Below are positions 52,176 through 62,410 of a stretch of DNA of 64,000 nt, piece by piece. The translations under genes and the position numbers were made by a program. The stretch is from Jeotgalibacillus salarius (GTDB lineage Bacteria > Bacillota > Bacilli > Bacillales > Jeotgalibacillaceae). Position 1 is the stretch's first letter. The number at the start of each line of letters is the position of its first letter. The notes under the pieces are model-generated. The model was not told the origin of the DNA. It worked only from the letters and a program-made list of their open reading frames with translations, and did not search any database. The stretch spans positions 310,001-374,000 of the forward strand of contig NZ_SORX01000002.1 in the NCBI RefSeq assembly GCF_004405125.1, in the 5' to 3' direction.

Positions 52176-52502
52176 TTATCTGTCTTCATATAATTTTCTT
52201 CCAAACACTTCTTTTTCAAGGTTGGAAAGTCTTTTTAATATATCAAAGTTCGTTGTACCACTTACTGTTGGTTGCGGCTGAGTCTGCTGAACTGTGGATC
52301 TGCGCTGAGGCTCTGTGCTTCTTTGCGCTTTTTTCAATTCGCTTTCAAGCGTTTCAATTCTTTCAGCAAATGCTTCATAATCTTTAATGATCTGATCAAG
52401 AAAAGCGTCTACTTCTTCAGGCTTATAACCTCTCATTGCTGTTTTGAATTCCCGCTCAAGTATTTCTTTTGCGCTTAATTGTGCAACATCATTCTTCATC
52501 AT
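52176..52502 (-). CDS. gpsB: Cell division protein GpsB
   Basis: A 108-residue DivIVA-like adaptor that coordinates penicillin-binding proteins with the divisome. The N-terminal lipid/PBP-binding part is [20 protein letters not shown] and [15 protein letters not shown], followed by a coiled coil, a Gln/Thr linker and a short C-terminal helix ([14 protein letters not shown]). PonA, its known partner in B. subtilis, is encoded in this window. AGGTGA precedes the ATG. Confidence 0.96.
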   Translation of the reverse strand: MMKNDVAQLSAKEILEREFKTAMRGYKPEEVDAFLDQIIKDYEAFAERIETLESELKKAQRSTEPQRRSTVQQTQPQPTVSGTTNFDILKRLSNLEKEVFGRKLYEDR

Positions 52503-52559
52503 TTTTCACCTCGGCTATCGTATCCAGTAGTCTTATTTTTTCAAAAAGCATGACAGTTG

Positions 52560-53120
52560 TCAATCAGGATCTGCATCACTTAATGCTTCTTCATCAGCAA
52601 TCCATTGCAGGTCCTGAAAATTTATCCTGATTAGTTCCAGTCGTTTCTTTTCCTGAACCTGTTCAGCTTTTTTTATAAAGAATGATGGGGAGGCTTTCTT
52701 TTCCTCATCATATATGGCAAGTAAACCATCTGCTTTGTTAAGCAAAAAATCATCTCTGTTCTTAAATTGAGACGGATCTGTATATGGTTTATTTGAGACA
52801 GAGGCGACAAAATCAGCCTCCCCCAAAATGTTCCTATATGCTTCCTGGTTCACTTCGTTCCATTTCTCTTCCTGCTTTAAGAATGGGGTAATAATAGCCA
52901 ATTGAATAGCAGGATAATCAGCTTTTAATTTTATTACCTCTTCTGCTGCCCATTGTTCAATGCCCAATGATCCGGACACGATCACCCATTCCAGCCCTTC
53001 TTCAATGAGAGGGATGATATGCTGCCTGATCGATTTCTTTATAATTCTGATAGCCGGATCATCCGCTTTAAAGATTCCGATTTCATGGGCTTTATAACCT
53101 GATATGACAAGTGTTTTCAT
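52560..53120 (-). CDS. ypsA: YpsA, SLOG/DprA-like protein (DUF1273)
   Basis: A 186-residue nucleotide-binding-fold protein: MKTLVISGYKAHEIGIF, WVIVSGSLGIEQWAAEEV (glycine-rich loop) and LAIITPFLKQEEKWNE match B. subtilis YpsA, which influences cell division and is genetically linked to GpsB/FtsZ. GGTGAT precedes the ATG. Conserved location next to gpsB. Confidence 0.93.
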   Translation of the reverse strand: MKTLVISGYKAHEIGIFKADDPAIRIIKKSIRQHIIPLIEEGLEWVIVSGSLGIEQWAAEEVIKLKADYPAIQLAIITPFLKQEEKWNEVNQEAYRNILGEADFVASVSNKPYTDPSQFKNRDDFLLNKADGLLAIYDEEKKASPSFFIKKAEQVQEKKRLELIRINFQDLQWIADEEALSDADPD

Positions 53121-53153
53121 ATAATCACCACAAATTTATTATACATTAATCTT

Positions 53154-53189
53154 AAAAAAAAGCGGCTGGATCTTTTATCCTGCCGCTTT
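53154..53189 (-). terminator. Terminator after the 30-residue ORF
   Basis: AAAGCGGC and GGAT pair with ATCC and GCCGCTTT across one mismatch; T8 follows on the minus strand. Confidence 0.88.
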
Positions 53190-53233
53190 CAGATGCTTAT
53201 TGCTCAGCTGATTTACCTGATCAAAATCACTTA

Positions 53234-53326
53234 TTATAATGTAGTAAGCTGATCTCCGATTGCTGAGAAAACGTAAGCAGTAGCTCCAATCACAAAGAAA
53301 AACAACAGTAACAGTAATTTTCTCAT
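53234..53326 (-). CDS. 30-residue membrane peptide
   Basis: The frame gives M-R-K followed by a hydrophobic helix (LLLLLFFFVIGATAYVFSA) and a short polar tail ending D-Q-L-T-T-L. GGGG lies 7-11 bases before the ATG, a promoter is about 40 bases upstream and a strong terminator follows 45 bases after the stop, so it looks like a complete small gene. The frame runs further upstream, but without a ribosome site. It occupies the place of cotD in B. subtilis yet does not resemble CotD. Confidence 0.6.
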   Translation of the reverse strand: MRKLLLLLFFFVIGATAYVFSAIGDQLTTL

Positions 53327-53357
53327 ACTTTCAACCCCAAATAGTTTCAATAATTTA

Positions 53358-53386
53358 ATAGTACAATTGTTTTGAAAATGATACAA
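53358..53386 (-). promoter_or_regulatory. Promoter of the 30-residue ORF
   Basis: On the minus strand TTGTAT (53386-53381) and TACTAT (53363-53358) are separated by 17 bases. Confidence 0.6.
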
Positions 53387-53511
53387 CCACCTATCAAACA
53401 TCGTTTTTTGTCTATTTTGTGACAGAACAGAGAATTGTTTGTTGAATTTAGTCATATTACAGCTCAAATTATTAACGTAATCAGTCGTTTTATGCGCTTG
53501 CCCGGGAAATA

Positions 53512-54756
53512 TTACTTGGGATTATTTCCGCTCATTTTCCGGGAAATCCGATTAAGCCTGTGTTTAATTTGACCAAGAATTTTCTGTTTTCTCTCATTCT
53601 TTAAGTCTTCTGTATCAAGGGCTTTTATCGCCTGCATCGCAAATAAGTATGCATTTTTAAAGTCTTTTAAATGATGCTCATACAATTTTGCGATTTCAAT
53701 CGCAGATTCTCTCTGTTCTTTTGGCAATCCTTTTTCAAGTGAAATTTCCCAAAGTGTAATCGCTTGTGGATACTGATGCTGCTTCTTATGTTCAAACGCC
53801 AGGTGGAATGCAGCTGAAGGGTTCTGATCCATCTCGTAAGAATCTGTTAAATATTTTTCGGACAGATTGCTTACTCCTTCTTTTTTAAACCACTTTCCGG
53901 TTTCGAGTTTTTCTTTACTGTTCTGACTTTCATCGGTACCGAGCAGTTGAAAGCTGATGTGCGTATATAAAGTGATTAATGAAAGAATATCTTTCTCATT
54001 ATGCTCAAGGACTTTTAACATTCCCTCAGGGTGCTTTCTTTCTACAAAGTCAAAATAAATCGCAGGCGCCAGATATCCGGGAATATCATCTTTTCTTTCA
54101 AATCCAAGCTTTTTTTCCTCGATGCTTTTGAGTTTTAAAGAATTTAAACTGCTCTTCCATAATCTTTTTGAAGCATGGTATAAATCAAAATGGCCTGTTT
54201 CAGGTAGTTTGGGCACGTGCTTGCGAATGAGCGTATGTCTGGATTTAACTTGTGGCCAGTCAAAAGATTTGCCGTTAAATGTTACGAGCATTTCGTAATC
54301 GACGTTTTCCAAAAAGCTTAAATACAGCGCTACTTCATTCGCCGGGTCTGTCAGTATATGCTGTTTTACTATGATTTTATCTTTATCAACTCTGGCATAA
54401 CCGAGCAAAAAAATTGAAGTGCCCGTTCCGCTTAATCCTGTCGTTTCAGTATCAAAAAAGAACAGGTCCTCAGCAGCAAATCCCTTAGCTGAAAGTGAAT
54501 GATTAAAGTTGACGTTATTCCATGCTTCCACAGCATGTTTAAAAGCTTCAAGCTTATAATGTCCATGCTTATAATCCAGCGGAAAGTGTACTTCTCTGAT
54601 TAAACAGTATTGATCCCCTGAAACAAATAGATCGGTATCATTACTTTTCCATAAATCCATATGCGGTAATGCATCTGTCCCTTGAACCGGTTTATCAGCG
54701 TGTTGTTGTTTCAGATGAGGTTTCATCCTGTCTAACTTTTTTTTAAGACTCATCAT
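53512..54756 (-). CDS. mrfB: MrfB exonuclease (YprB)
   Basis: A 414-residue protein with a DEDD-type exonuclease fold: DLFFFDTETTGLSGTGTSIF holds Asp-Glu, FNGKSFDWPQVKSRH the next Asp, and EHNEKDILSLITLY the last. A TPR-like helical region (about 285-405) follows. With MrfA it forms the B. subtilis mitomycin C repair pathway. ATG 54756 lies 14 bases inside mrfA, with GGAG 7 bases upstream. Confidence 0.93.
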   Translation of the reverse strand: MMSLKKKLDRMKPHLKQQHADKPVQGTDALPHMDLWKSNDTDLFVSGDQYCLIREVHFPLDYKHGHYKLEAFKHAVEAWNNVNFNHSLSAKGFAAEDLFFFDTETTGLSGTGTSIFLLGYARVDKDKIIVKQHILTDPANEVALYLSFLENVDYEMLVTFNGKSFDWPQVKSRHTLIRKHVPKLPETGHFDLYHASKRLWKSSLNSLKLKSIEEKKLGFERKDDIPGYLAPAIYFDFVERKHPEGMLKVLEHNEKDILSLITLYTHISFQLLGTDESQNSKEKLETGKWFKKEGVSNLSEKYLTDSYEMDQNPSAAFHLAFEHKKQHQYPQAITLWEISLEKGLPKEQRESAIEIAKLYEHHLKDFKNAYLFAMQAIKALDTEDLKNERKQKILGQIKHRLNRISRKMSGNNPK

Positions 54757-57034
54757 GTTTACGCTCCATCGCCTCAGAGAATAGTTTTAGTAACGCATAC
54801 GCGTCTTTTTTTCCTCCGGTAAAGGAAATTTCTGTGCCAACACATGAAGGACACCCGTTTTCACACCGGCATCCGCTGACAAGCATGGCAGCTTCATCTA
54901 TTAAATTGCTGCCGGATTCATACACTTTCTCACTGAGACCAATGCCACCCGGGTAACGATCATATACAAAAATCGTTGGCAACTGATTGTGAACTGCTTT
55001 TACCTGTGGTGTGATTTGGATGTCCTGAGGGTCACACATTACATAAACCGGAACAATTGCTTTTAATGCATGTGCTGCACCAATTAACCCTTGTTCAATT
55101 CTTTCATCAGTCATATCATGAAGTTCTTCTTTCAATGAAAACCAGGCAGCACTTGTATGCAGCTCTGCTTCAGGGAGATCAATCGGACCAGAACCAATGT
55201 TTTCATGCGTATCAAACTTGATCTTTTTAAATATTGTTGCCATTGCTCTTACTGAAACATCGCCGTAAGAGGCAATTGCGCTTTCTGTTTCTGCACTCTT
55301 ATCTTCTTCTAAAACTGATAATTGTACCGCAAGATTTGCATCAGTGTAGTAATCGACTTCAACTTCTCTTACAAATGCTTTCTTTTCTTCCCAATCAAGA
55401 AATTCAACCTGATACTGCACGCCCTGATGAAGATAGATCGCTTCATCATGCAGCAGTGTCATTGCACTGAACCTGTCCATTTCTCCAAGTACTTTATGTG
55501 CAGCCGTTTGAGACTGGTCAATGATCACCACATTTTCCTGTGAAGCTGAACGCAGACTGATGTTATGTGCTGGAAATGCATCATTCATCCAGTGCCATCT
55601 GTCAGATGAAAAATGCAGCACACGTTCTTCCGTTAAGTATTCCAGCAGATCGACAGGATCAATATCCCCGAAAAGCTCGTCTCTTTCAAAAGGAAGTTCA
55701 AATACTGCACATTTTAAATGGTCCAGCATAATAATAATGTTTTCAGGATTAATTCTTGCAGTTTCAGGACTAGCTTCCAAAAAATAGTCAGGATGCTGAA
55801 TCACGAACTGATCCAGCGGGCTGGAGCTCGCTACCATGATAATCAATGCTTCACCCTGCCTTCTGCCCGCTCTGCCGGCCTGCTGCCAGGCACTCGCAAT
55901 CGTTCCTGGATAGCCTGTCATGACACACGCCTGCAATTGACCAATATCTACCCCAAGCTCAAGCGCATTCGTACTGACTACACCATACACATCACCCGTT
56001 CTTAATCCCTTTTCAATTTCACGCCGCTGCGTAGGCAGGTAACCGCCACGGTATCCTCTAATAGATTTAGGTCCAAGTTCATTTTTAACCAGCTCCTGCA
56101 AATATGTAAGAATGATCTCTACCCTTACACGGCTTCTGGCAAAAACAATCGTCTGTATCTTCTCTTTCAGCAGTATGCCGGCAATTCTTCTGACCTCAAG
56201 CGTTGCACTCCGCCTAATATTCATTTGATGATTAACGATGGGAGGATTATAAAAAACAAAATGTTTTTTTGCAGATGGAGCGCCATTCCGGTCAATTAAT
56301 TGCATACGGTTACCTGTAAGTTTTTCAGCCAATTCTTTAGGATTTGCGATCGTGGCTGAAGTACAGATGAAAATAGGATCACTGCCATAAAACTTGCATA
56401 TTCTTTTGAGTCTTTTCATCACATTTGCTACATGACTGCCAAACACCCCCCTGTATATATGAAGTTCATCAATGACCACATATTTTAAATTCTCAAATAA
56501 AGATACCCATTTCGTATGATGAGGCAATATAGCAGAGTGAAGCATATCGGGGTTTGTTATAACAATATGTCCCGCTTTTCTTACTTTTTGTCTGATGCCA
56601 GCAGGTGTATCACCATCATAGGTATAAGAATTAATAGATGCTTCTGCCAACTCCAGCAGCTCATTTAACTCTGTTTTCTGATCCTGTGCTAACGCTTTCG
56701 TCGGAAAAATATATAAAGCTCTGCTATGATGATCATTCATAATTTGCTGGATCACCGGGAGATTATAACAAAGTGTTTTCCCTGAAGCTGTTGGCGTTAC
56801 AGCAGTAATTGATTCACCTTTCATGACAGCTTCATAGGCTTCAGCCTGATGAGCATAAAGCTGACCGATCCCTCTTCGTTCCAGTGCCTTAATCAGGTCT
56901 GGGTGAACACTTGAAGGAAGCGGTGCATAAACCGCTTCCTTAGGTTCAATTGTATGCCATTTTATAATCTGGTCTGAAATTTCTTTATTATTTTTAAAGT
57001 TTTCTGCGATTTCACTAAGCGTTTTTTTACGCAT
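54743..57034 (-). CDS. mrfA: MrfA DEAD/DEAH-box helicase (YprA)
   Basis: A 763-residue superfamily 2 helicase. Motif I is PTASGKTLCYNLP, motif II VIDELHIYRG (DELH), motif III TSATIANP, motif VI QQAGRAGRRQG. The C-terminal zinc-binding domain has CRCENGCPSCVG, four cysteines required in MrfA. It acts with the exonuclease MrfB to remove mitomycin adducts and crosslinks without UvrABC. AGGTGAT precedes the ATG. Confidence 0.95.
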   Translation of the reverse strand: MRKKTLSEIAENFKNNKEISDQIIKWHTIEPKEAVYAPLPSSVHPDLIKALERRGIGQLYAHQAEAYEAVMKGESITAVTPTASGKTLCYNLPVIQQIMNDHHSRALYIFPTKALAQDQKTELNELLELAEASINSYTYDGDTPAGIRQKVRKAGHIVITNPDMLHSAILPHHTKWVSLFENLKYVVIDELHIYRGVFGSHVANVMKRLKRICKFYGSDPIFICTSATIANPKELAEKLTGNRMQLIDRNGAPSAKKHFVFYNPPIVNHQMNIRRSATLEVRRIAGILLKEKIQTIVFARSRVRVEIILTYLQELVKNELGPKSIRGYRGGYLPTQRREIEKGLRTGDVYGVVSTNALELGVDIGQLQACVMTGYPGTIASAWQQAGRAGRRQGEALIIMVASSSPLDQFVIQHPDYFLEASPETARINPENIIIMLDHLKCAVFELPFERDELFGDIDPVDLLEYLTEERVLHFSSDRWHWMNDAFPAHNISLRSASQENVVIIDQSQTAAHKVLGEMDRFSAMTLLHDEAIYLHQGVQYQVEFLDWEEKKAFVREVEVDYYTDANLAVQLSVLEEDKSAETESAIASYGDVSVRAMATIFKKIKFDTHENIGSGPIDLPEAELHTSAAWFSLKEELHDMTDERIEQGLIGAAHALKAIVPVYVMCDPQDIQITPQVKAVHNQLPTIFVYDRYPGGIGLSEKVYESGSNLIDEAAMLVSGCRCENGCPSCVGTEISFTGGKKDAYALLKLFSEAMERKHDES

Positions 57035-57091
57035 GCAATCACCTCACGACCTTATTATACGAACATATATTCTTTAGCGCAAATAAGGCTG

Positions 57092-57307
57092 TTAGAATTT
57101 TACTGCTTTTGAAATAGATAATATCAATTGATTTGCCTGACTGACTGTATTCACTACCTGGTTACAAGTTGACATAATATTATTAACGTCAACCCTTGGT
57201 TTATTTCCTTTTTCAGGCTTAGCGTATTCCTGATTAACTTTTGAATAATGCGGGCGCTGATCATCCTGAAAGTAGAAAGGTTTCCCACAATATGGACAGA
57301 AGTACAT
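57092..57307 (-). CDS. Small zinc-ribbon protein with YppG-like tail
   Basis: A 71-residue protein: N-terminal MYFCPYCGKPFYFQDD (a CxxC knuckle), a charged middle, and a helical C terminus (STCNQVVNTVSQANQLILSI) that recalls the C-terminal repeat of YppG, which occupies this place in B. subtilis. The combination is not one I know. ATG 57307 is better spaced from AGGGGA than ATG 57313. Confidence 0.6.
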   Translation of the reverse strand: MYFCPYCGKPFYFQDDQRPHYSKVNQEYAKPEKGNKPRVDVNNIMSTCNQVVNTVSQANQLILSISKAVKF

Positions 57308-57337
57308 ATGCATTCCCCTTTTTTAAATAGCATATGC

Positions 57338-57712
57338 CTACTCGATCAATGAGTGATTCTCTAAAATTAGTTTCAATTGTTCAAGTACATATAAGCTTGA
57401 CTGAATATAACTTTTAAACCGCTTATAGCTCGTTTCAGGGAAAAAACACTGCACTACAATCAGTTCCATATTTTCAGCCGTAGCGAAGATCTGGTTTTGA
57501 TGGATGTTTTTCTTTGGATATTCAATCAAAAAATCTGCAGCCGCTGATTTCCATTCTTGTACGATCAGGTTTGCGTGATCGGCAAATGGTTTTACTTCAT
57601 TAAAAAAGTCACCTTTTAATCCACTTTCTCTTCTTTTGTTATATTCTTCATCAGCCTGGTTAGTGATGTTAATAAGTTCTATCGTCATTTTCAATATGTT
57701 TTCCGTTGTCAT
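57338..57712 (-). CDS. yppE: YppE-like protein (DUF1798)
   Basis: A 124-residue all-helical protein resembling B. subtilis YppE, with MTTENILKMTIELINITNQAD at the start split as MTTENILKMTIELINITNQA, RRESGLKGDFFNEVKPFADH and the C-terminal YIQSSLYVLEQLKLILE helix. Function unknown. AGGTGTA precedes the ATG. Conserved next to recU. Confidence 0.85.
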   Translation of the reverse strand: MTTENILKMTIELINITNQADEEYNKRRESGLKGDFFNEVKPFADHANLIVQEWKSAAADFLIEYPKKNIHQNQIFATAENMELIVVQCFFPETSYKRFKSYIQSSLYVLEQLKLILENHSLIE

Positions 57713-57859
57713 TTATTACACCTCAATCCTCTTATCCTGATATTTTAACAAACGTCAGTAGAAATGTAACTTTAATTGAAGTCTCTTCGTCTAATTGTCA
57801 GACCTTAACGGTTTGAGCAAACTGCGCTTGTGGTATGATGTTCAGGTGAGGTGTTACAC

Positions 57860-58495
57860 ATGGAATTTCATTATCCTAACGGTAAAAAATTCAGTCCGAA
57901 ATCAAATAAAAACAGTCAAACGAAAAAAGAAAAATCTTTTTCACACGGTAAACGCGGAATGACCCTCGAAGAAGATTTAAATGAAACGAATGACTATTAT
58001 ATTCAGACTGGCAAAGCTGTCATTCATAAAAAACCAGTACCCGTTCAGATCGTCACAGTGGACTATCCAAAAAGAAGCGCAGCTGTTATAAAAGAAGCTT
58101 ATTTCAAACAGGCTTCAACCACGGATTATAACGGGGTTTATAACGGTTATTACATTGATTTTGAAGCAAAAGAAACGAGAAACCGGACCTCTTTCCCACT
58201 TCAAAATTTCCATCAGCACCAGCTTGATCATATGGACCAGGTCACTGCTCAAAAAGGCATTGCATTTGTGATCATCAGATTTTCTGCCACAGAAGAGATT
58301 TTCCTGATGCCATATGAACATCTAAAACGATATTGGGAAAGGATGTTACAAGGCGGGAGAAAATCCATGACTAAAGATGAAATAGAGACATCTTCCCATT
58401 CTATTCCTTTAGGCTTGCAACCAAGAATAGATTATCTTAAAATTATAGATCATTTGCTTATAGAGCTTTTGAAAGAGAGGAATCATAATGGCTGA
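57860..58495 (+). CDS. recU: Holliday junction resolvase RecU
   Basis: A 211-residue nuclease that resolves Holliday junctions and modulates RecA. It starts [11 protein letters not shown], has a basic N-terminal tail, [15 protein letters not shown], the catalytic [18 protein letters not shown] (Asp, Glu-x-Lys) and [17 protein letters not shown] 57860 has AGGTGAGGTG upstream; a GTG at 57851 is within that site. Overlaps ponA by eight bases. Confidence 0.95.
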   Translation: MEFHYPNGKKFSPKSNKNSQTKKEKSFSHGKRGMTLEEDLNETNDYYIQTGKAVIHKKPVPVQIVTVDYPKRSAAVIKEAYFKQASTTDYNGVYNGYYIDFEAKETRNRTSFPLQNFHQHQLDHMDQVTAQKGIAFVIIRFSATEEIFLMPYEHLKRYWERMLQGGRKSMTKDEIETSSHSIPLGLQPRIDYLKIIDHLLIELLKERNHNG

Positions 58496-61217
58496 TTATA
58501 AATCACGTGAAGAAAAAAGGAATGCTCAAAAGGCTTCTAAAAAGACTTCTAAAAAAACAACAAAAAAGAAAAAAGGGTCAATTTTTAAAAAGATTATCAT
58601 TACAGTATTGATCGTTGGGCTAGCCGGACTTTTATTCGGAGGAGGCCTATTTGCTTATTATGCATCACAGGCACCAGAACTTAATGAAGAGGATTTCGTT
58701 GATCCGATTACAACTGAAATACTGGATGTGAATGGCGATGTATTTGCCAGAATAGGCGCTGAAAATAGAGAATTTGTTGATTACAATGAAATTCCACCAC
58801 TCGTTGAAAACGCAGTTTTGGCAATTGAAGATAACCGTTTCTATGAGCATCAGGGAGTGGATTTTCTCAGATTAATGGGTGCAGTCCTCGCGAATATTAC
58901 CGAGGGATTTGGCGCTGAAGGAGCAAGTACGCTGACCCAACAGGTGATAAAACAGTCAGTTTTAACACCGGAGAAATCTTTAGAGCGTAAAGCCCAGGAA
59001 GCGTGGCTTGCTTACCAGCTGGAACAGGACTACTCAAAAGAAGATATTTTTGAGATGTATGTTAATAAGATTTTTTATTCAGATGGAATATACGGCATCC
59101 GTACAGCATCTGAGTATTATTTCGATGCTGACCTTTCTGAGCTGCAGGTTCATCAGGCTGCATATTTAGCCGGACTTCCTCAGCGTCCTAATGCTTATAA
59201 TGTATATGAAAATCCTGATTTGGCTAAAGAACGCCGTGATATTGTACTTCGACAAATGCACAATCACGGTAAGATATCTGAAGAAGAGATGAGTCAGGCA
59301 ATTGAAACCGATATTATGGATGGCGTTGTTGATCGCAGTGAAGAATCAGGTAATCCAAGGCAGCAGCTTTCTGCAGAGGAATCAAAATACGATGCTTTTG
59401 TAGATGTTGTACTTGATGAAATTGAAGATCTTGACGATGTTAATCCTTATGAAGATGGATTAAAAATTAATACAACACTTGATCCTAATGCACAAACAGT
59501 TGTTGAGAATACTTTAAACGATGGCAGTATTCAGTTCCCGGCTGATATGGATGGTGTCATGGCTCAGGCAGGAGTCACTCTGCTTGATACTGAGTCTGGT
59601 GCAATCAGAGCGATCGGTGGTGGCCGAGGTTACGGAGACGAAGTGAAACGGGGTTTTAACTATGCAACAGACCAGACCCGTCAACCCGGATCGGCGATTA
59701 AACCACTGCTGGATTATGCACCGGCTATCGAATTCCTGGAATGGTCTACTGCTCAAACGATTGTCGATGAACCGTATGAATATTCAAATGGGTTTGCACC
59801 GAACAACTATGACGGCCAATTCAAAGGACCAATGACAATGAGAGAAGCATTGGCTGATTCAAGAAATATCACAGCCATCAAAGCTTACATGGAAGTTGGT
59901 CAGGAACAGGGTACTGAGTTCCTGAGAGAACTTGGCTGGGACTTTGAAGCTGACAATTGTGGTGGTGTGTTGTGTGAGAGTGCAGCAATTGGTGGTGAAC
60001 CTGAAACAAATACACTTGAAATGGCAGGCGCTTACGCTGCATTTGGCAATAAAGGTGTCTATAACGAACCTCATTCAATTACAAGCATAGAATTCAGAGA
60101 TGGCTCCTCTATGAACCTGGAGGCTGAATCAGACGTTGCAATGAAGGATTCAACAGCATATATGATGTCTGATATGCTGAAAGATGTGTTGGAGCCGGGT
60201 TCAACTGGTGAACTCGCTCAAGTGAACGGACTGCCTATGGCTGGTAAATCCGGAACGACGAATTATACTGCAGAACAATTAAGTGCAGGCAATATACCTT
60301 CTAATGGTGCACCTGACTCCTGGTTTGCGGGTTATACAACTCAATATACTGCAGCAGTCTGGTTAGGCTATGAAGAAAACCAGGCGGAGAACTACCTATC
60401 ACCTCAAGATCGCTGGGTATCACAGTATATTTTCAGAGATATTATGAGAGGTGTACATGAAGGAATTGAAACTCCAGACTTTGAAAAGCCTGAAAGTGTT
60501 GTGGAAGTAGAAATTGAAAAAGGTACTTCCCCTGTTCAACTGGCCAGTGAATATACACCGGCTGATCAAAAATCTGTGGAATTATTTATCAGAGGAACTG
60601 AACCTACTTCTGTATCAGAAGAATTTGTAGTACCTGACCTTCAGTCTCCTTCTAACCTATCAGCAGAATACAATGAAGAAAATGGCACAATTCAGCTGAC
60701 ATGGGATCACAATCAGGATGAAAATGATAACAGGGATGTTGAGTTTGAAGTACTTGTGAGTATCGACGGTGGAGAAGAAAGTGAACTGGCTGTAACTTCT
60801 CAAAATGGCTTAAACATTGAACAGGTACAGGAAGGCTCTTCATATACGTTCACTGTCACAGCGATTGCTGATGAAGAACGCAGCAGTTCAGCAAACACAA
60901 ATATTGAAATAGTAAGATCTGAAGATGAAGCGCAGGAAGATGAAGAAACTGAAGAAGATGAAGAACAACAAAATGAAGATGTAACTGAAGAAAACACTGA
61001 TGAAAATCAGGGTGATCAGAATTCTGAAGAAGAGAATACTGAAAGCAGTGAAGAAGAAGCCGAACCCAATAACGGCGAAGGAAATAACAACGGTAATGGC
61101 GGAGGCAACAGTAACGAAGACTCCGGTCAGACTGAAGAAAATACAGGTGACGAAAATCAGGATGAACCGGCAGAAGGTGCGTCAGATAACACCACTGATG
61201 AAGGTTCAGGAGAATAA
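58488..61217 (+). CDS. ponA: Class A penicillin-binding protein 1
   Basis: Bifunctional glycosyltransferase/transpeptidase, 909 residues. Basic cytoplasmic N terminus (Lys-rich, 1-35), one membrane helix (about 36-58), GT51 domain with [10 protein letters not shown] and [12 protein letters not shown], transpeptidase with SxxK in [15 protein letters not shown] in [10 protein letters not shown] and KSGT in [11 protein letters not shown]. Then a fibronectin-III-like domain (about 715-805) and an acidic, Asn/Gly-rich tail of about 100 residues. Partner of GpsB. Coupled to recU as in B. subtilis. Confidence 0.96.
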   Translation: MADYKSREEKRNAQKASKKTSKKTTKKKKGSIFKKIIITVLIVGLAGLLFGGGLFAYYASQAPELNEEDFVDPITTEILDVNGDVFARIGAENREFVDYNEIPPLVENAVLAIEDNRFYEHQGVDFLRLMGAVLANITEGFGAEGASTLTQQVIKQSVLTPEKSLERKAQEAWLAYQLEQDYSKEDIFEMYVNKIFYSDGIYGIRTASEYYFDADLSELQVHQAAYLAGLPQRPNAYNVYENPDLAKERRDIVLRQMHNHGKISEEEMSQAIETDIMDGVVDRSEESGNPRQQLSAEESKYDAFVDVVLDEIEDLDDVNPYEDGLKINTTLDPNAQTVVENTLNDGSIQFPADMDGVMAQAGVTLLDTESGAIRAIGGGRGYGDEVKRGFNYATDQTRQPGSAIKPLLDYAPAIEFLEWSTAQTIVDEPYEYSNGFAPNNYDGQFKGPMTMREALADSRNITAIKAYMEVGQEQGTEFLRELGWDFEADNCGGVLCESAAIGGEPETNTLEMAGAYAAFGNKGVYNEPHSITSIEFRDGSSMNLEAESDVAMKDSTAYMMSDMLKDVLEPGSTGELAQVNGLPMAGKSGTTNYTAEQLSAGNIPSNGAPDSWFAGYTTQYTAAVWLGYEENQAENYLSPQDRWVSQYIFRDIMRGVHEGIETPDFEKPESVVEVEIEKGTSPVQLASEYTPADQKSVELFIRGTEPTSVSEEFVVPDLQSPSNLSAEYNEENGTIQLTWDHNQDENDNRDVEFEVLVSIDGGEESELAVTSQNGLNIEQVQEGSSYTFTVTAIADEERSSSANTNIEIVRSEDEAQEDEETEEDEEQQNEDVTEENTDENQGDQNSEEENTESSEEEAEPNNGEGNNNGNGGGNSNEDSGQTEENTGDENQDEPAEGASDNTTDEGSGE

Positions 61218-61258
61218 AAAAAGAAAGCGCGGAAGTTTAACCGCGCTTTCTTTTTTTT
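61215..61258. terminator. Convergent terminator, ponA / ypoC
   Basis: AAAGAAAGCGCGG pairs with CCGCGCTTTCTTT with A and T runs on both sides; the ypoC end overlaps it. Confidence 0.92.
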
Positions 61259-61737
61259 ATTGCATCATGTTTAGCTGCTGTTTTATGAAGTTCTTTAAAC
61301 ATTTCATCCAGTTGAATATAAGAAAAATAAACGGCTGGACGTTTCATAATGAACGGAATTCTTTCGAATGCATTCATAATAGATACGTCAAAATCTTTCA
61401 CATCAGTTTCCCACGACACTGCTGATACATGTTTTTCATTTGTCCAGTAAAGCAGCGTGAAGAATAAGGAAATGCCTTTAATCATGGGCTCGTATGTTTG
61501 GTCCGCATTTCCCTCAAACAAAGGCTTCATTTCCTCTGATAATGTTTGCCACTCTTCCAGAATTAACGGAATCCACTTTTCCATTTCTTCCCATGGTTTG
61601 TGCTGATTATTCAACGATAAGATATCAGCCGCATATAGAGGTGAAAATAAATCATCATCATTTAATTCTATATCATTGATATCTCCAGAATAAAATAAAG
61701 GATGCTTATATTGATCAGGCAGTTTAATTTTCATCAT
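61237..61737 (-). CDS. ypoC: YpoC-like protein
   Basis: A 166-residue soluble helical protein matching B. subtilis YpoC in place and pattern (KPWEEMEKWIPLILEEWQTL and YFSYIQLDEMFKEL). Function unknown. Overlaps the nth stop by four bases (ATGA). Its basic C terminus (KKRKRG) is encoded in the terminator stem. Confidence 0.85.
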   Translation of the reverse strand: MMKIKLPDQYKHPLFYSGDINDIELNDDDLFSPLYAADILSLNNQHKPWEEMEKWIPLILEEWQTLSEEMKPLFEGNADQTYEPMIKGISLFFTLLYWTNEKHVSAVSWETDVKDFDVSIMNAFERIPFIMKRPAVYFSYIQLDEMFKELHKTAAKHDAIKKRKRG

Positions 61738-62396
61738 GAAACCCCCTGGTTTACTTTCTTTTGTCTTTTCTTACCTTCCCTGCACAAGTACAAAAGCGGG
61801 CAGTTCGGACAATCCGGTCTCTGAGCTTTACAGTGATAACGCCCAAAAAAGATCATCCTGTGGTGTGTAGCAGACCATTCATCCTTCGGGACTTTCTTCA
61901 TTAAAGTCTGTTCGACCTCCAGCACTGAATCTTTCCACCGGCATATTCCAAGTCTTTTCGATATACGTTCGACGTGTGTATCAACAGCAATAGCAGGCCA
62001 ATTAAAAGCCACTGACATGACAACATTTGCAGTTTTGCGTCCTACTCCCGGCAATGTCGTTAATTCTTTATGGTCTGCAGGAATTTCTCCGTTATAATGT
62101 TCAATTAACCTTTCACACAAATTACGTATGTGCTTCGCTTTATTTCTGTATAACCCGATAGAACGAATATCACTTTGTAGTTCTTCGAGCGTAACATTCA
62201 GATAGTCTTCCGGATCCTTGTATTTTTGAAACAAATCTTTCGTCACTTTATTTACCAGAGCATCCGTACACTGAGCAGATAGCAAAACAGCGATCGTCAG
62301 TTCAAATGCATTTTCGTGATTTAATTCACAGTGAGCATCCGGAAACATGCTTTCCATTTCATCAAGACATTCTCTGATTTGAGCTTTCGTCAGCAT
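61734..62396 (-). CDS. nth: Endonuclease III
   Basis: A 220-residue DNA glycosylase/AP lyase for oxidised pyrimidines. Helix-hairpin-helix ELTTLPGVGRKTANVV with the catalytic Lys, catalytic Asp in FNWPAIAVDTHVERISKRLG, and the 4Fe-4S loop CKAQRPDCPNCPLLYLC (C-x6-C-x2-C-x5-C). AGGAAGTG precedes the ATG. Follows dnaD by 14 bases. Confidence 0.97.
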   Translation of the reverse strand: MLTKAQIRECLDEMESMFPDAHCELNHENAFELTIAVLLSAQCTDALVNKVTKDLFQKYKDPEDYLNVTLEELQSDIRSIGLYRNKAKHIRNLCERLIEHYNGEIPADHKELTTLPGVGRKTANVVMSVAFNWPAIAVDTHVERISKRLGICRWKDSVLEVEQTLMKKVPKDEWSATHHRMIFFGRYHCKAQRPDCPNCPLLYLCREGKKRQKKVNQGVS

Positions 62397-62410
62397 TTAG
62401 TCACTTCCTA

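Noticed and set aside
51959-52387. A 142-codon plus-strand frame
   Set aside because: It runs through RNase P RNA and antisense to gpsB; both are much better supported.
53327-53467. A longer version of the 30-residue peptide
   Set aside because: The extra 47 codons cover the promoter and have no ribosome site.
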